Assembly: GCF_022810765.1 (NCBI RefSeq)
Contig: NZ_CP094494.1
Coordinates: 2,170,001 to 2,234,000, forward strand
Reading direction: 5' to 3'
Length of the DNA: 64,000 nt
Origin: Winogradskyella sp. MH6
GTDB lineage: Bacteria; Bacteroidota; Bacteroidia; Flavobacteriales; Flavobacteriaceae
This document shows, one piece after another, positions 1-7,746 of the stretch. The notes below the pieces were generated by a model that was not told the DNA's origin, searched no databases, and saw only the letters and a list, made by a program, of their open reading frames with translations. The first letter of the stretch is position 1; the number at the start of each line of letters is the position of its first letter. A program made the position numbers and the translations under genes.

Positions 1-6
1 TATTTA

Positions 7-612
7 ATGATGAAGAACTTCTTTTTAATTTTTTTAATGGTATGCACAGTAGCTTGTGCTCAAGATAAACAAACGTTAAATGGCGAAACCGAGTGGCAAA
101 AAGAGATGAATGCAGAATTTAAGGATGCCAGTAAATCGCCATTAAAGAAAAAGGATTTAAAAAAATTTAAAGGGCTAGATTTCTTCAAATTTGATTCTAC
201 TTATGTAGTTACTGCAGAATTTACCAGAACGCCAAAGGCAAAGAAGTTTAAGATGGAAACGACCACAGATCGTCTTCCTGAATATGTGCAATATGGTGTT
301 TTAAAATTTACACTTAAGGGAGAAGAATATGAATTAAAAATATATCAAAACATAAATCTAATAGAACGAGAAGGTTATGAAGACTATTTGTTCTTACCAT
401 TTTTAGATGATACCAATGGAGAAGAAAGTTATGGAGGAGGACGATATATTGAAGTCAGAATTCCAGAAGGTAATACTATAGAAATAGATTTTAATAAAGC
501 TTACAATCCGTATTGCGCATACAACGAAAAGTACTCGTGCCCAATTGTGCCTAGAGAAAATTATTTACCACTAAAAGTTGAAGCAGGAGTAAAGGCGTTT
601 GAAAAACACTAA
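7..612 (+). CDS. DUF1684 family lipoprotein
   Basis: The protein has 201 residues. It opens with a hydrophobic export signal ending in a lipobox-like TVAC, so Cys17 is probably lipidated and the protein anchored in the envelope. The body matches my memory of the DUF1684 family: a central YEDYLFLPFLDDTNG segment, a GGGRYIEV segment, and a C-terminal NPYCAYNEKYSCPIVP stretch in which two cysteines flank the conserved NPYCAY core. The biochemical role of DUF1684 is unknown. Two ATGs stand in tandem at positions 7 and 10 and either could start it. Its stop overlaps the convergent crcB stop by 4 bp, so the genes are packed tail to tail with no terminator between them. Confidence 0.85.
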   Translation: MMKNFFLIFLMVCTVACAQDKQTLNGETEWQKEMNAEFKDASKSPLKKKDLKKFKGLDFFKFDSTYVVTAEFTRTPKAKKFKMETTTDRLPEYVQYGVLKFTLKGEEYELKIYQNINLIEREGYEDYLFLPFLDDTNGEESYGGGRYIEVRIPEGNTIEIDFNKAYNPYCAYNEKYSCPIVPRENYLPLKVEAGVKAFEKH

Positions 613-977
613 GCCTTCACCAAATACATTCCTAAGAAAACGGCTAAAAACCCAACAATAAAACTAGCAATAGTATATATCGCGAAAGTCATAAAATCGC
701 CTGATTTTAAAAACACATGATTTTCATAAGCGAAGGTTGAAAACGTGGTAAAACCACCACAAAAGCCTGTTGCAAGTAGCAAGGTTTGGTTTTGCGTAAG
801 ACTATCATTTTTGGCAGCAAGTCCGAGTATAATCCCAATCAATAAACTACCTAAAATGTTAGCAGCAAAGGTGCCATACGGAATTCCGGTTTCACTGCTA
901 TTAAGCCATTTACCGATTAAGAATCGCAAAGCGCTTCCAAAACCACCACCAATAAAGACAAGGATAATTTGTTTCAT
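609..977 (-). CDS. crcB: Fluoride channel CrcB/Fluc
   Basis: A 122-residue protein of four hydrophobic helices, the usual length for the CrcB/Fluc family of small dual-topology fluoride exporters in the inner membrane. Family motifs are visible: GGGFGSALRF near the N-terminus, the NILGSLLIG helix with its conserved Asn, and GFCGGFTTFSTF, which carries the phenylalanines and the central sodium-site region of Fluc channels. It starts exactly where the upstream SRPBCC gene stops (no gap), so the two are probably co-transcribed. I saw no fluoride riboswitch in the short upstream DNA, which is coding sequence. Confidence 0.95.
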   Translation of the reverse strand: MKQIILVFIGGGFGSALRFLIGKWLNSSETGIPYGTFAANILGSLLIGIILGLAAKNDSLTQNQTLLLATGFCGGFTTFSTFAYENHVFLKSGDFMTFAIYTIASFIVGFLAVFLGMYLVKA

Positions 978-2000
978 CTATTTTATAGGAATGTAGATTT
1001 CAGTAACCCAATCCGCAGGGTTTGGATAATGTCCTGGGTCAGTGGTATAGATTTCAAAAGGCTTTTCTTCAGATTGCTCTAAATTGTTTTTAACTAAGTA
1101 AGCCATAGTTTCTTCCCAAGCTTTACTAAGATTGGTATAATTACCTTTTAAGGTGGTTTTTAAAACCTTGATATTAGGGATGAAATTAATAGAGACATCA
1201 GAACCTTCACGTAATGTGATTTTCTCATTAACGGGAATTCCGTTGCTCATAATAACGTCAGAAGAACTCATATCGTTGTAAACCGTTAGTGGCATTCCAG
1301 ATTGTTTTATGCCATTTTTACCCATAAACATCATGATAGCACCAAAATTTTCACCCATTTTAACACTTATATTCTGAGCATTAGCATTAGTCGTTTTGTA
1401 CAAATAATAACCACCACCATATTCGGTAATGCCATCTATTGTTACTTCATAACGCTTCATGTCTTCTTGTGTAATGCTATCTAGTTTTTCTAAACTACGT
1501 TCGTAATGAGGACCAATTAGTTTTTCCATACCTCCCATAAGTGTAGAGACAAGTTTAAAGGCAAATGGTAAATTTTTTCCAGAAATATCCCAAGTCACAT
1601 CTGTAGAGCCATCTTCTTTAGCTTCCAGTTTCCATGACACATCTGATTTAGGAAACTCAGCAATCTGCATTTCTTGGGTTATAGAGTTGTAAGGGTTAGC
1701 AGCAACCGTCGTCATTGTGCCAACACCATCTTTGTCTTCCCAAGAATACGAACCGCCAACACCTTCGTGTTTTTCAGGAATGGTAATTTTCATTTCAGGA
1801 TCGGCTTCAATCCAAGACGACCAATCTTTCCAAGTTTCAAAATCTATAATTTTATTATACAGCACTTCTTGAGGTGCTTTTATGTTTCGTGTTCTGGTAA
1901 CTTCAAAAGAATTTGGCTGTACTGCAATAAAAATTGATAATCCAATGAATAGAATTAACAACAGCAGAAGAATATATTTAAGAGCCTTCATTTTTAGCAT
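978..2000 (-). CDS. SRPBCC-domain protein with GyrI-like C-terminal domain
   Basis: The protein has 340 residues: one N-terminal membrane helix (about residues 8-28, leucine/isoleucine rich), then a START-like SRPBCC ligand-binding fold (about 30-185, with the typical KIIDFETWKDWSSW opening) and an effector-binding fold of the GyrI/AraC-C type (about 185-340, with FGAIMMFMG and DPGHYPNPADWVTEIYIPI). Polyketide-cyclase-like SRPBCC plus GyrI fusions are common in Flavobacteria, but the ligand is unknown. The first ATG (2000) is used here; an in-frame ATG three codons on is also possible. A -7 promoter box lies 15 bp upstream. It is followed without a gap by crcB. Confidence 0.8.
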   Translation of the reverse strand: MLKMKALKYILLLLLILFIGLSIFIAVQPNSFEVTRTRNIKAPQEVLYNKIIDFETWKDWSSWIEADPEMKITIPEKHEGVGGSYSWEDKDGVGTMTTVAANPYNSITQEMQIAEFPKSDVSWKLEAKEDGSTDVTWDISGKNLPFAFKLVSTLMGGMEKLIGPHYERSLEKLDSITQEDMKRYEVTIDGITEYGGGYYLYKTTNANAQNISVKMGENFGAIMMFMGKNGIKQSGMPLTVYNDMSSSDVIMSNGIPVNEKITLREGSDVSINFIPNIKVLKTTLKGNYTNLSKAWEETMAYLVKNNLEQSEEKPFEIYTTDPGHYPNPADWVTEIYIPIK

Positions 2001-2015
2001 GATTTAGTAGTTATC

Positions 2016-2023
2016 CAAAGATA
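2016..2023 (-). promoter_or_regulatory. -7 promoter box (TATCTTTG) for the SRPBCC gene
   Basis: The minus strand reads TATCTTTG, a full match to the Bacteroidetes -7 consensus TAnnTTTG, 15 bp upstream of the ATG at 2000. No clear -33 TTG was seen at the usual spacing. It lies back to back with a plus-strand box at 2044, so this 78-bp gap is a divergent promoter region. Confidence 0.5.
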
Positions 2024-2043
2024 GTAATTTGTCTTATAAGTGT

Positions 2044-2051
2044 TACATTTG
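2044..2051 (+). promoter_or_regulatory. -7 promoter box (TACATTTG) for the M49 peptidase gene
   Basis: A match to TAnnTTTG, 27 bp before the ATG at 2079. No TTG stands at the expected -33 spacing, so this rests on the -7 box and its position alone. Confidence 0.45.
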
Positions 2052-2078
2052 TGAGAATTCAAAAAAATTAACTTATAT

Positions 2079-4118
2079 ATGAAACTAAAATCAATAGTTG
2101 TAATCTGTCTTATGATGGTTTTTGCTTGGTCTTGTAAAGAAGAAAGCAAAGAGCCTGTGAAGGAGGCTGTTACAGAAAAAGTAGCTGAGAAATTTGATTT
2201 TAATGTTGAGCAATTTGCCGATATTAAAGTTTTGCGTTATCAAATTCCGGGATGGGAAAATTTGAGCCTAAAAGAGCAAAAGTTAGTGTATTACCTTACA
2301 CAAGCAGGTTTAGCTGGTCGTGATATTATGTGGGATCAAAACTACAGACACAACCTTAAAATCCGTAAAGCTTTAGAAAATATTTACACAAACTATGCTG
2401 GTGATAAAACTTCTGAAGATTGGAAAGCTTTTGAAGTATATTTAAAAAGAGTTTGGTTTAGTAATGGTATTCACCACCATTATTCTAATGATAAATTAAA
2501 ACCAGAATTTTCAAAAGACTATTTGAATACGTTGTTATCAGCAACAAATACAGAATTAAAAGGAGAGGCTTTCGATGTGATCTTTAATGATAAGGACACT
2601 AAAAAAGTAAATCAGGCTAAAGGTGTTGACAATGTAGCTTTGTCTGCGGTTAATTTCTACGGTCCAGATGTAACTAATGACGATGTTATTGGTTTTTACA
2701 AAAACAAAAAATCACCAAATCCTGAGCAGCCATTATCATACGGTTTAAACTCTCAACTTGTAAAAGAAAATGGAGAATTAAAAGAGCGTGTTTATAAATC
2801 TGGTGGACTTTACGGTTCTGCAATAGATGAGATTGTAAAATGGTTAGAAAAAGCTCAAGGTGTTGCTGAAAATAAAGCACAAGGTGATGCTATTGGCTTA
2901 TTAATAAAGTACTATAAAACAGGTGATTTACAAACTTGGGACGATTATAACGTCGCTTGGACAGCAGCAACTGAAGGTAATGTAGATTACATTAACAGTT
3001 TTATCGAAGTGTATAATGATCCATTAGGCTACAGAGGTTCTTACGAAACTATCGTGCAAATTAATGACTTTGATATGTCTAAAAAGATGAAAGTATTATC
3101 AGACAACGCACAATGGTTTGAAGATAATTCACCTTTAATGGAAGAACACAAGAAGAAGAATGTAGTTGGTGTAACATACAAAGTTGTTACCGTTGCAGGT
3201 GAAGCGGGAGATGCATCTCCAAGCACGCCAATTGGTGTGAATTTACCAAATGCCAACTGGATTAGAAAAGAAGTAGGTAGTAAGTCTGTTTCATTAGGAA
3301 ATATCATTAACGCTTATAATAATGCAGGTAGTACAGGTAGATTGAAAGAATTCGTTCATGATGAAGAAGAGTTGCAATTGGAAGAAGAATACGGACAATT
3401 GGCAGATAAATTGCATACCGCATTACACGAAGTTATCGGTCATGCTTCAGGTCAGTTAAATCCTGGAGTTGGTGAGACCAAAGAAACGTTAAAAAATTAT
3501 GCATCTACTTTAGAAGAAGGTAGAGCAGATTTAGTAGGCTTGTATTATTTATACAATCCAAAATTACAAGAATTAGGTTTAGTTGAAGATTGGCAAAAAG
3601 TAGGAAAAGCAGCTTATGATGGTTACATCAGAAATGGTTTAATGACACAGTTAATCCGTTTGAATTTAGGTGACGATGTAGAAGAAGCACACATGAGAAA
3701 CCGTCAGTGGGTTTCTGCTTGGGTATTCGAAAAAGGAAAAGCAGATAATGTTATTGAAAAAGTAACCAGAGATGGTAAAACATATTTCAATATTAATGAT
3801 TACGATAAGCTGCACGAGCTTTTCGGACAATTATTAAGAGAAACACAGCGTATTAAATCTGAGGGTGATTACTCAGCTGTTGAAGCTCTAGTTGAAGGTT
3901 ATGGAGTTAAGGTAGACCAAGATATTCATGCTGAGGTCTTAGAGCGAAACAAGCAATTTACATCTGCACCATATAGTGGTTTTGTGAATCCTGTTTTAGT
4001 TCCTGAAACAGATGAGAACGGTGAAATTACAGCTATTAAAGTAACGCAGCCAGCAGGTTTCCCAGAGCAAATGTTAGAGTACAGTAAAACGTATAGTTTT
4101 TTACCAGAGGTAAATTAA
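2079..4118 (+). CDS. Dipeptidyl-peptidase III-like zinc peptidase (M49), lipoprotein
   Basis: A 679-residue protein. The hexapeptide zinc motif HEVIGH (His450, Glu451, His455) together with a downstream EEGRAD (Glu479/Glu480) matches the M49 signature HExxGH plus EExRAE/D, in which two His and one Glu bind zinc. M49 enzymes remove dipeptides from the N-terminus of short peptides. Unlike cytosolic DPP III, this one opens with a lipoprotein signal (FAWSC, Cys19) and a Lys/Glu-rich linker, so it is probably tethered in the envelope and degrades imported oligopeptides. It is monocistronic, with its own -7 box and a strong terminator 24 bp after the stop. Confidence 0.9.
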   Translation: MKLKSIVVICLMMVFAWSCKEESKEPVKEAVTEKVAEKFDFNVEQFADIKVLRYQIPGWENLSLKEQKLVYYLTQAGLAGRDIMWDQNYRHNLKIRKALENIYTNYAGDKTSEDWKAFEVYLKRVWFSNGIHHHYSNDKLKPEFSKDYLNTLLSATNTELKGEAFDVIFNDKDTKKVNQAKGVDNVALSAVNFYGPDVTNDDVIGFYKNKKSPNPEQPLSYGLNSQLVKENGELKERVYKSGGLYGSAIDEIVKWLEKAQGVAENKAQGDAIGLLIKYYKTGDLQTWDDYNVAWTAATEGNVDYINSFIEVYNDPLGYRGSYETIVQINDFDMSKKMKVLSDNAQWFEDNSPLMEEHKKKNVVGVTYKVVTVAGEAGDASPSTPIGVNLPNANWIRKEVGSKSVSLGNIINAYNNAGSTGRLKEFVHDEEELQLEEEYGQLADKLHTALHEVIGHASGQLNPGVGETKETLKNYASTLEEGRADLVGLYYLYNPKLQELGLVEDWQKVGKAAYDGYIRNGLMTQLIRLNLGDDVEEAHMRNRQWVSAWVFEKGKADNVIEKVTRDGKTYFNINDYDKLHELFGQLLRETQRIKSEGDYSAVEALVEGYGVKVDQDIHAEVLERNKQFTSAPYSGFVNPVLVPETDENGEITAIKVTQPAGFPEQMLEYSKTYSFLPEVN

Positions 4119-4141
4119 ATAGACGTTTGTATTAAGATTTT

Positions 4142-4167
4142 AAAAGCAGCCTATTTGGGCTGCTTTT
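4142..4167 (+). terminator. Rho-independent terminator after the M49 peptidase gene
   Basis: A perfect 10-bp stem, AAAAGCAGCC (4142-4151) with GGCTGCTTTT (4158-4167), a 6-base loop, and a T run continuing beyond. Confidence 0.85.
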
Positions 4168-4197
4168 TTGTTTGTATATATTTTTGGAATATAAACT

Positions 4198-4383
4198 TTA
4201 CATCAAAAGAAATTTCACAGCGGCAATCATGCCAATAAACCCAATAAAAGCGATAAGAATCCATATAGTTCCTTTGTAATGGGTTTTATGAATCTTTAAA
4301 TCTTTACGATATTGGTATGCTACAGCTATAACAAAAGCTATAAAGAACAATATCCCAAAAATCAGTTGACCAGTAGTAAACAT
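4198..4383 (-). CDS. Small two-helix membrane protein, unknown function
   Basis: A 61-residue hydrophobic protein with two predicted transmembrane helices (about residues 4-23 and 42-60) and a short positively charged loop (YRKDLKIHKTHYK) between them. I do not recognise a named family; similar small proteins are widespread in Flavobacteriia. The longest reading frame starts six codons upstream at a TTG, but that TTG is the last three bases of a TATTTTTG -7 box, so the ATG at 4383 is preferred. It stands alone, convergent with the M49 peptidase gene. Confidence 0.6.
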   Translation of the reverse strand: MFTTGQLIFGILFFIAFVIAVAYQYRKDLKIHKTHYKGTIWILIAFIGFIGMIAAVKFLLM

Positions 4384-4398
4384 TAGTGTATTTTTATG

Positions 4399-4406
4399 CA
4401 AAAATA
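4399..4406 (-). promoter_or_regulatory. -7 promoter box (TATTTTTG) for the small membrane protein gene
   Basis: The minus strand reads TATTTTTG 15 bp upstream of the ATG at 4383. It overlaps the TTG of the longer reading frame and so decides the start. Confidence 0.5.
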
Positions 4407-4490
4407 ATTAAAATTAGGGCAAAATCATCATATTATTGATCTTCGCTAATTTATATACGTAAAAATATCAACCTTAGTTTTTAACATAAT

Positions 4491-4877
4491 ATGCAAGATA
4501 AAATTAATGCTGTAAAAGCATTTCATACCGCTTTTAAAATAGGACACAGAGAGACTCCAAAAGCCGATTTAGGAATAGAAAAAAATATGTTGCGCTACAA
4601 GCTTATGCGCGAAGAAAACGAAGAATATCTAGAAGCTGCAAACGATAATGATTTAGTAGAAGTAGCAGATGCCTTAGGCGATATGCTCTACATACTTTGT
4701 GGTACCATTATAGAGCATGGATTACAATATAAAATTGAAGAGGTTTTTGAAGAAATTCAGCGAAGTAATATGAGTAAACTTGGTGAAGATGGAGAACCAA
4801 TTTACCGCGAAGATGGTAAGGTTCTTAAAGGCCCTAATTATTTCAAACCAAATATCAAAGAGATTTTAGAATCATAA
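4491..4877 (+). CDS. MazG-like nucleoside triphosphate pyrophosphohydrolase
   Basis: A 128-residue all-alpha protein. The metal-binding pattern of the MazG/PRA-PH superfamily is visible: an EENEEY helix (about residues 41-46) followed by EVADALGDMLY (about 57-67), giving the ExxE...ExxxD carboxylate cluster that binds Mg and the triphosphate. Members hydrolyse NTPs or dNTPs to monophosphate plus pyrophosphate, often as house-cleaning enzymes; relatives are often named phosphoribosyl-ATP pyrophosphatase-like. No histidine-biosynthesis genes are near, so nucleotide-pool sanitation is likelier than HisE function. It is a single gene ending at a terminator shared with the convergent ilvE. Confidence 0.8.
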   Translation: MQDKINAVKAFHTAFKIGHRETPKADLGIEKNMLRYKLMREENEEYLEAANDNDLVEVADALGDMLYILCGTIIEHGLQYKIEEVFEEIQRSNMSKLGEDGEPIYREDGKVLKGPNYFKPNIKEILES

Positions 4878-4907
4878 AAAAAAGCAGCCAATTGGCTGCT
4901 TTTTTTT
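4876..4907. terminator. Bidirectional terminator between the MazG-like gene and ilvE
   Basis: The perfect palindrome AGCAGCCAATTGGCTGCT (4883-4900) is flanked by an A run on the left and a T run on the right, so it can stop transcription from both convergent genes. The ilvE stop codon lies 2 bp beyond it. Confidence 0.9.
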
Positions 4908-4908
4908 A

Positions 4909-5979
4909 TTACTTAACTTCATGTCTCCAACCGTGTTTATCTTCCGATAAATTATGTTGAATATGTGTGAGTGTCTTTTTAAATAGTGAAGCATAAGAAT
5001 TCTCTAATTGAGGAATTTCAAAAACGTCATCCGCATGTTCAAATGCAGAAACTGCACTAATAACTGCCGCAGTCCCAGCTCCAAAAATTTCCTTTAAACT
5101 TCCGTTTGCAGCTGCGTCTTTTATTTCTTTAACGCTTACAGGTCTTACTTCACATTCAATGCCTAAATCTTCAGCAAGTTGAATAACACTTTTTCGTGTA
5201 ACTCCATCTAAGATTCTATCGCTTGTGGGTGCAGTAATAAGTTTATCTCCTATTCTAAAAAAGATATTCATGGTACCAGCTTCTTCCAAATACTTGTGGG
5301 TAGAAGCATCTGTCCAGATAATCTGGTCAAACCCTTTTTTCTGAGCTAAACCAGTTGGGTAAAATTGAGCCGCATAATTTCCAGCTGCTTTAGCAAACCC
5401 AACTCCACCATCTGCAGAGCGACTAAATTTTTCAGCAAATAATACACGTACAGGTTTATTATAGTATGCCTTTGCAGGCGAACATATAATCATAAAGCGA
5501 TAGCTTGCTGCTGGTGATGCCGATATTGCAGGTTCTGTAGCAATTACAAAAGGACGTATGTACAATGAATTACCAAGACCAGGTTTAATCCAGTCACTTT
5601 CCATTTTTAATAAGGTCTCTAAACCTTTAAAAAAATAGTTTTCAGGAAATTCAGGTATAGCAAGTCTGGCAGCAGACTTATTTATTCTATTAAAATTTTG
5701 TTCTGGTCTAAACAAAAATATCTTACCATCATCATCCTTGTATGCCTTCATGCCTTCAAAAACAGCTTGTCCGTAATGAAAAACACGAGCAGAAGGCTCT
5801 ATAGTCATTGGCTGGTAAGGCATAATCTTTGGAGTTTGCCACTTGCCATCTTCAAAATCGCATACAAACATATGGTCTGTAAAAACACGACCAAATATTA
5901 AATTGTCGAAATCAACATTATTTATTTTTGAATTTTCCGACTTTACTACAACGATTTCGTTAGGGTTAGTTTCTACCAT
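4909..5979 (-). CDS. ilvE: Branched-chain amino acid aminotransferase
   Basis: A 356-residue fold-type IV PLP aminotransferase, the usual length for the eukaryote-like BCAT group. Recognisable blocks are FHYGQAVFEGMKAY (about 67-80), SLYIRPFVIATEP (138-150), the PLP-lysine segment GFAKAAGNYAAQ (Lys197 by alignment with human BCAT), EEAGTMNIFF, and ILDGVTRKSVIQLA. It interconverts leucine, isoleucine and valine with their 2-oxo acids using 2-oxoglutarate/glutamate in the cytosol. It is monocistronic, with a TACTTTTG box 23 bp upstream and a bidirectional terminator just past the stop. Confidence 0.95.
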   Translation of the reverse strand: MVETNPNEIVVVKSENSKINNVDFDNLIFGRVFTDHMFVCDFEDGKWQTPKIMPYQPMTIEPSARVFHYGQAVFEGMKAYKDDDGKIFLFRPEQNFNRINKSAARLAIPEFPENYFFKGLETLLKMESDWIKPGLGNSLYIRPFVIATEPAISASPAASYRFMIICSPAKAYYNKPVRVLFAEKFSRSADGGVGFAKAAGNYAAQFYPTGLAQKKGFDQIIWTDASTHKYLEEAGTMNIFFRIGDKLITAPTSDRILDGVTRKSVIQLAEDLGIECEVRPVSVKEIKDAAANGSLKEIFGAGTAAVISAVSAFEHADDVFEIPQLENSYASLFKKTLTHIQHNLSEDKHGWRHEVK

Positions 5980-6002
5980 TAAAGAGGTGTTTTTAATTTG
6001 TG

Positions 6003-6010
6003 CAAAAGTA
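6003..6010 (-). promoter_or_regulatory. -7 promoter box (TACTTTTG) for ilvE
   Basis: A perfect TAnnTTTG on the minus strand, 23 bp upstream of the ilvE ATG. No -33 TTG was found at about 20 bp spacing. Confidence 0.55.
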
Positions 6011-6098
6011 CAAAATCAATGTGGTTAATAAAAGGTAATATTGTCTTAAAATTCGTAATATTGTAGTTCTATTATAAACAATACTAAACAAATCAACA

Positions 6099-6602
6099 AT
6101 GAAAAAAATAGTTTTAATTTTAGCAATGAGCTTAGCTATAGTGTCTTGCAAAAATGAAAAAGAAGTAAAAGAAGACAATACACAAGAGGTTAAAGATGAG
6201 ATTGCATATGCATCTTTCGGTATGGAAATTAACGATGCTGATGCATTATCTTCTGTTAATATGATGGAACAATACAAAGGATTAAAAGCAGGTGATACCA
6301 TCAATGCTAAAATGACAGGAAAGATTAATGAAGTATGTTCTAAAAAAGGATGTTGGATGACCTTAGATATGGGCAACGATAAGGAAGTTATGGTACGTTT
6401 TAAAGATTATGGTTTTTTTATGCCTCTTAATGCTGAGGGTGAAGTAGTTGTTAATGGTAAAGCTTTTGTGGAAGAAACTTCTGTAGACGAATTAAGACAC
6501 TACGCAGAAGATGCTGGTAAATCGGAAGAAGAAATCGCAGCGATTACAGAGCCAAAATTCGAATACAAGTTCTTAGCAGATGGCGTACTCCTTAAACAAT
6601 AA
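6099..6602 (+). CDS. DUF4920 domain lipoprotein
   Basis: A 167-residue lipoprotein (lipobox IVSC, Cys17) with a Lys/Glu-rich linker. It then carries the DUF4920 core: INEVCSKKGCWMTLD with two conserved cysteines, VMVRFKDYGFFMP, and VVVNGKAFVEETS. The fold resembles an OB-like barrel, and the CxxxxGCW pair suggests a redox or metal site, but no function has been shown to my knowledge. The C-terminal codons overlap the start of the next lipoprotein gene by 23 bp, so the two are translationally coupled and probably act in one process. Confidence 0.8.
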   Translation: MKKIVLILAMSLAIVSCKNEKEVKEDNTQEVKDEIAYASFGMEINDADALSSVNMMEQYKGLKAGDTINAKMTGKINEVCSKKGCWMTLDMGNDKEVMVRFKDYGFFMPLNAEGEVVVNGKAFVEETSVDELRHYAEDAGKSEEEIAAITEPKFEYKFLADGVLLKQ

Positions 6603-7038
6603 GATTTTTGCTCTTTTAACATTATTGTTATTATGTTTTAATTGCAAAAATGAAACTGAGGCAAAGCCTACAGAAGAAAAAAAGGAAAAGCCAGAATTAA
6701 TAATGCACAAACCTTCTGAAATGGCTAATTTCATGAACGGGATGTATGCATATAATATGCAAATAAAACAGCAGATAATTAACGGTGAAATTCCTGCATC
6801 TATGCCATTAGATCTTATGAAGTTGCATTCTGCAGAAATGAGTAATGGTCATGCCAGAACACCAGTTTGGAATAGCTTTGTAAACGTATTTATTGAATCT
6901 CAGCAATCGGTTGTAGATACATTGTCTAATGTAGAATTAAAGGAGCGCTACAATACTACAATCAACAACTGTTTGGCTTGTCATAAAACAGAATGTACAG
7001 GGCCAATTCCAAAAATTAAAAAACTTTTAATTCAGTAA
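6580..7038 (+). CDS. Small lipoprotein with a c-type heme (CxxCH) motif
   Basis: A 152-residue protein with an export signal (LLTLLLLCFNC, Cys22 as lipidation site) and a C-terminal NNCLACHKTECTGPIP segment. CLACH is the CxxCH motif for covalent heme c attachment; the short helical protein with a late motif resembles cytochrome c'-type or multiheme fragments more than class I cytochromes. Methionines are common (MANFMNGMYAYNMQ). The start lies inside the DUF4920 gene; the next in-frame ATGs fall after the signal, so the overlapping ATG at 6580 is the one that gives an exported protein. mnmD follows with no gap. Confidence 0.65.
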   Translation: MAYSLNNKIFALLTLLLLCFNCKNETEAKPTEEKKEKPELIMHKPSEMANFMNGMYAYNMQIKQQIINGEIPASMPLDLMKLHSAEMSNGHARTPVWNSFVNVFIESQQSVVDTLSNVELKERYNTTINNCLACHKTECTGPIPKIKKLLIQ

Positions 7039-7746
7039 TTGAAGCGAAAAATAATCACCACATCAGATGGTTCTAAAACCATTCAGATAGAAGATTGGAA
7101 TGAGCAATACCATTCCATTCATGGTGCCATACAAGAAGCAAACCATGTCTTTATAAAACATGGTTTGCTTTTTTATTATCAATCTTGTCATCCTGAACTC
7201 GTTTCAGGATCTAATTCAATAAGCATCCTCGAAATAGGTTTCGGTACTGGACTCAATGCTTTTCTCGCTTATTTAAAGGCAGAAGAACTTCAACAACCCA
7301 TAAATTATGTTGGAGTAGAAGCTTATCCTGTAAAGTCTGAAGAAATCAAACAACTAAATTACGTTGAATTAATTTCTGAAAATAATAATGCTGAGTTTAA
7401 TAAAATACATAGCATTCCTTGGGAAGAAGCACAAAAGATTAGTCCAAGCTTTACCCTAGAAAAACAAGAAAAATTCTTCAAAGACATCACTGACGAGAAT
7501 AAGTTTGATATCATTTATTTTGATGCCTTTGGAGCACGTGTACAACCAGAACTTTGGACAGAAGACATCTTTTCTATTATGTATAAAGCCTTAAAAGATA
7601 ATGGTGTTTTGGTGACTTATTCTGCAAAAGGCAGTGTGAGACGAGCTATGCAAGCAGTTGGTTTTACGGTTGAACGTCTTCCTGGTCCTCCTGGCAAACG
7701 TGAAATGCTTCGTGCAACGAAGCATTCAGCGAACGCAGAGAGCTAA
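7039..7746 (+). CDS. mnmD: tRNA (mnm5s2U34)-methyltransferase MnmD
   Basis: A 235-residue SAM-dependent methyltransferase equivalent to the N-terminal domain of E. coli MnmC, which completes mnm5s2U at the wobble position. Visible are the TTSDGSKTI opening, NEQYHSIHGAIQEANHVFI, the SAM loop ILEIGFGTGLNAF, IIYFDAFGARVQPELWT, and GPPGKREMLRA. It starts at TTG directly after the previous stop, and the N-terminus matches the family there. Two oddities stand out. An in-frame palindromic repeat adds residues reading HPELVSGS just before the SAM loop, and the last residues HSANAES plus the stop are encoded by the first copy of a 38-bp tandem repeat, so the natural end was probably a little earlier. 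Confidence 0.9.
   Translation: MKRKIITTSDGSKTIQIEDWNEQYHSIHGAIQEANHVFIKHGLLFYYQSCHPELVSGSNSISILEIGFGTGLNAFLAYLKAEELQQPINYVGVEAYPVKSEEIKQLNYVELISENNNAEFNKIHSIPWEEAQKISPSFTLEKQEKFFKDITDENKFDIIYFDAFGARVQPELWTEDIFSIMYKALKDNGVLVTYSAKGSVRRAMQAVGFTVERLPGPPGKREMLRATKHSANAES
7188..7212. repeat. Palindromic repeat element inside mnmD (encodes HPELVSGS)
   Basis: The arms ATCCTGA (7190-7196) and TCAGGAT (7204-7210) flank a 7-base loop. Read in the mnmD frame it gives CHPELVSGS, a peptide I recognise from many unrelated bacterial proteins as the signature of a dispersed palindromic element. It lies between the HGLLFYYQ and ILEIGFG segments of the enzyme and keeps the frame. Confidence 0.75.

Noticed and set aside
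5993-6376. A 127-codon minus-strand ORF upstream of ilvE
   Set aside because: Overlaps the DUF4920 gene antisense and contains the ilvE promoter box; not supported.
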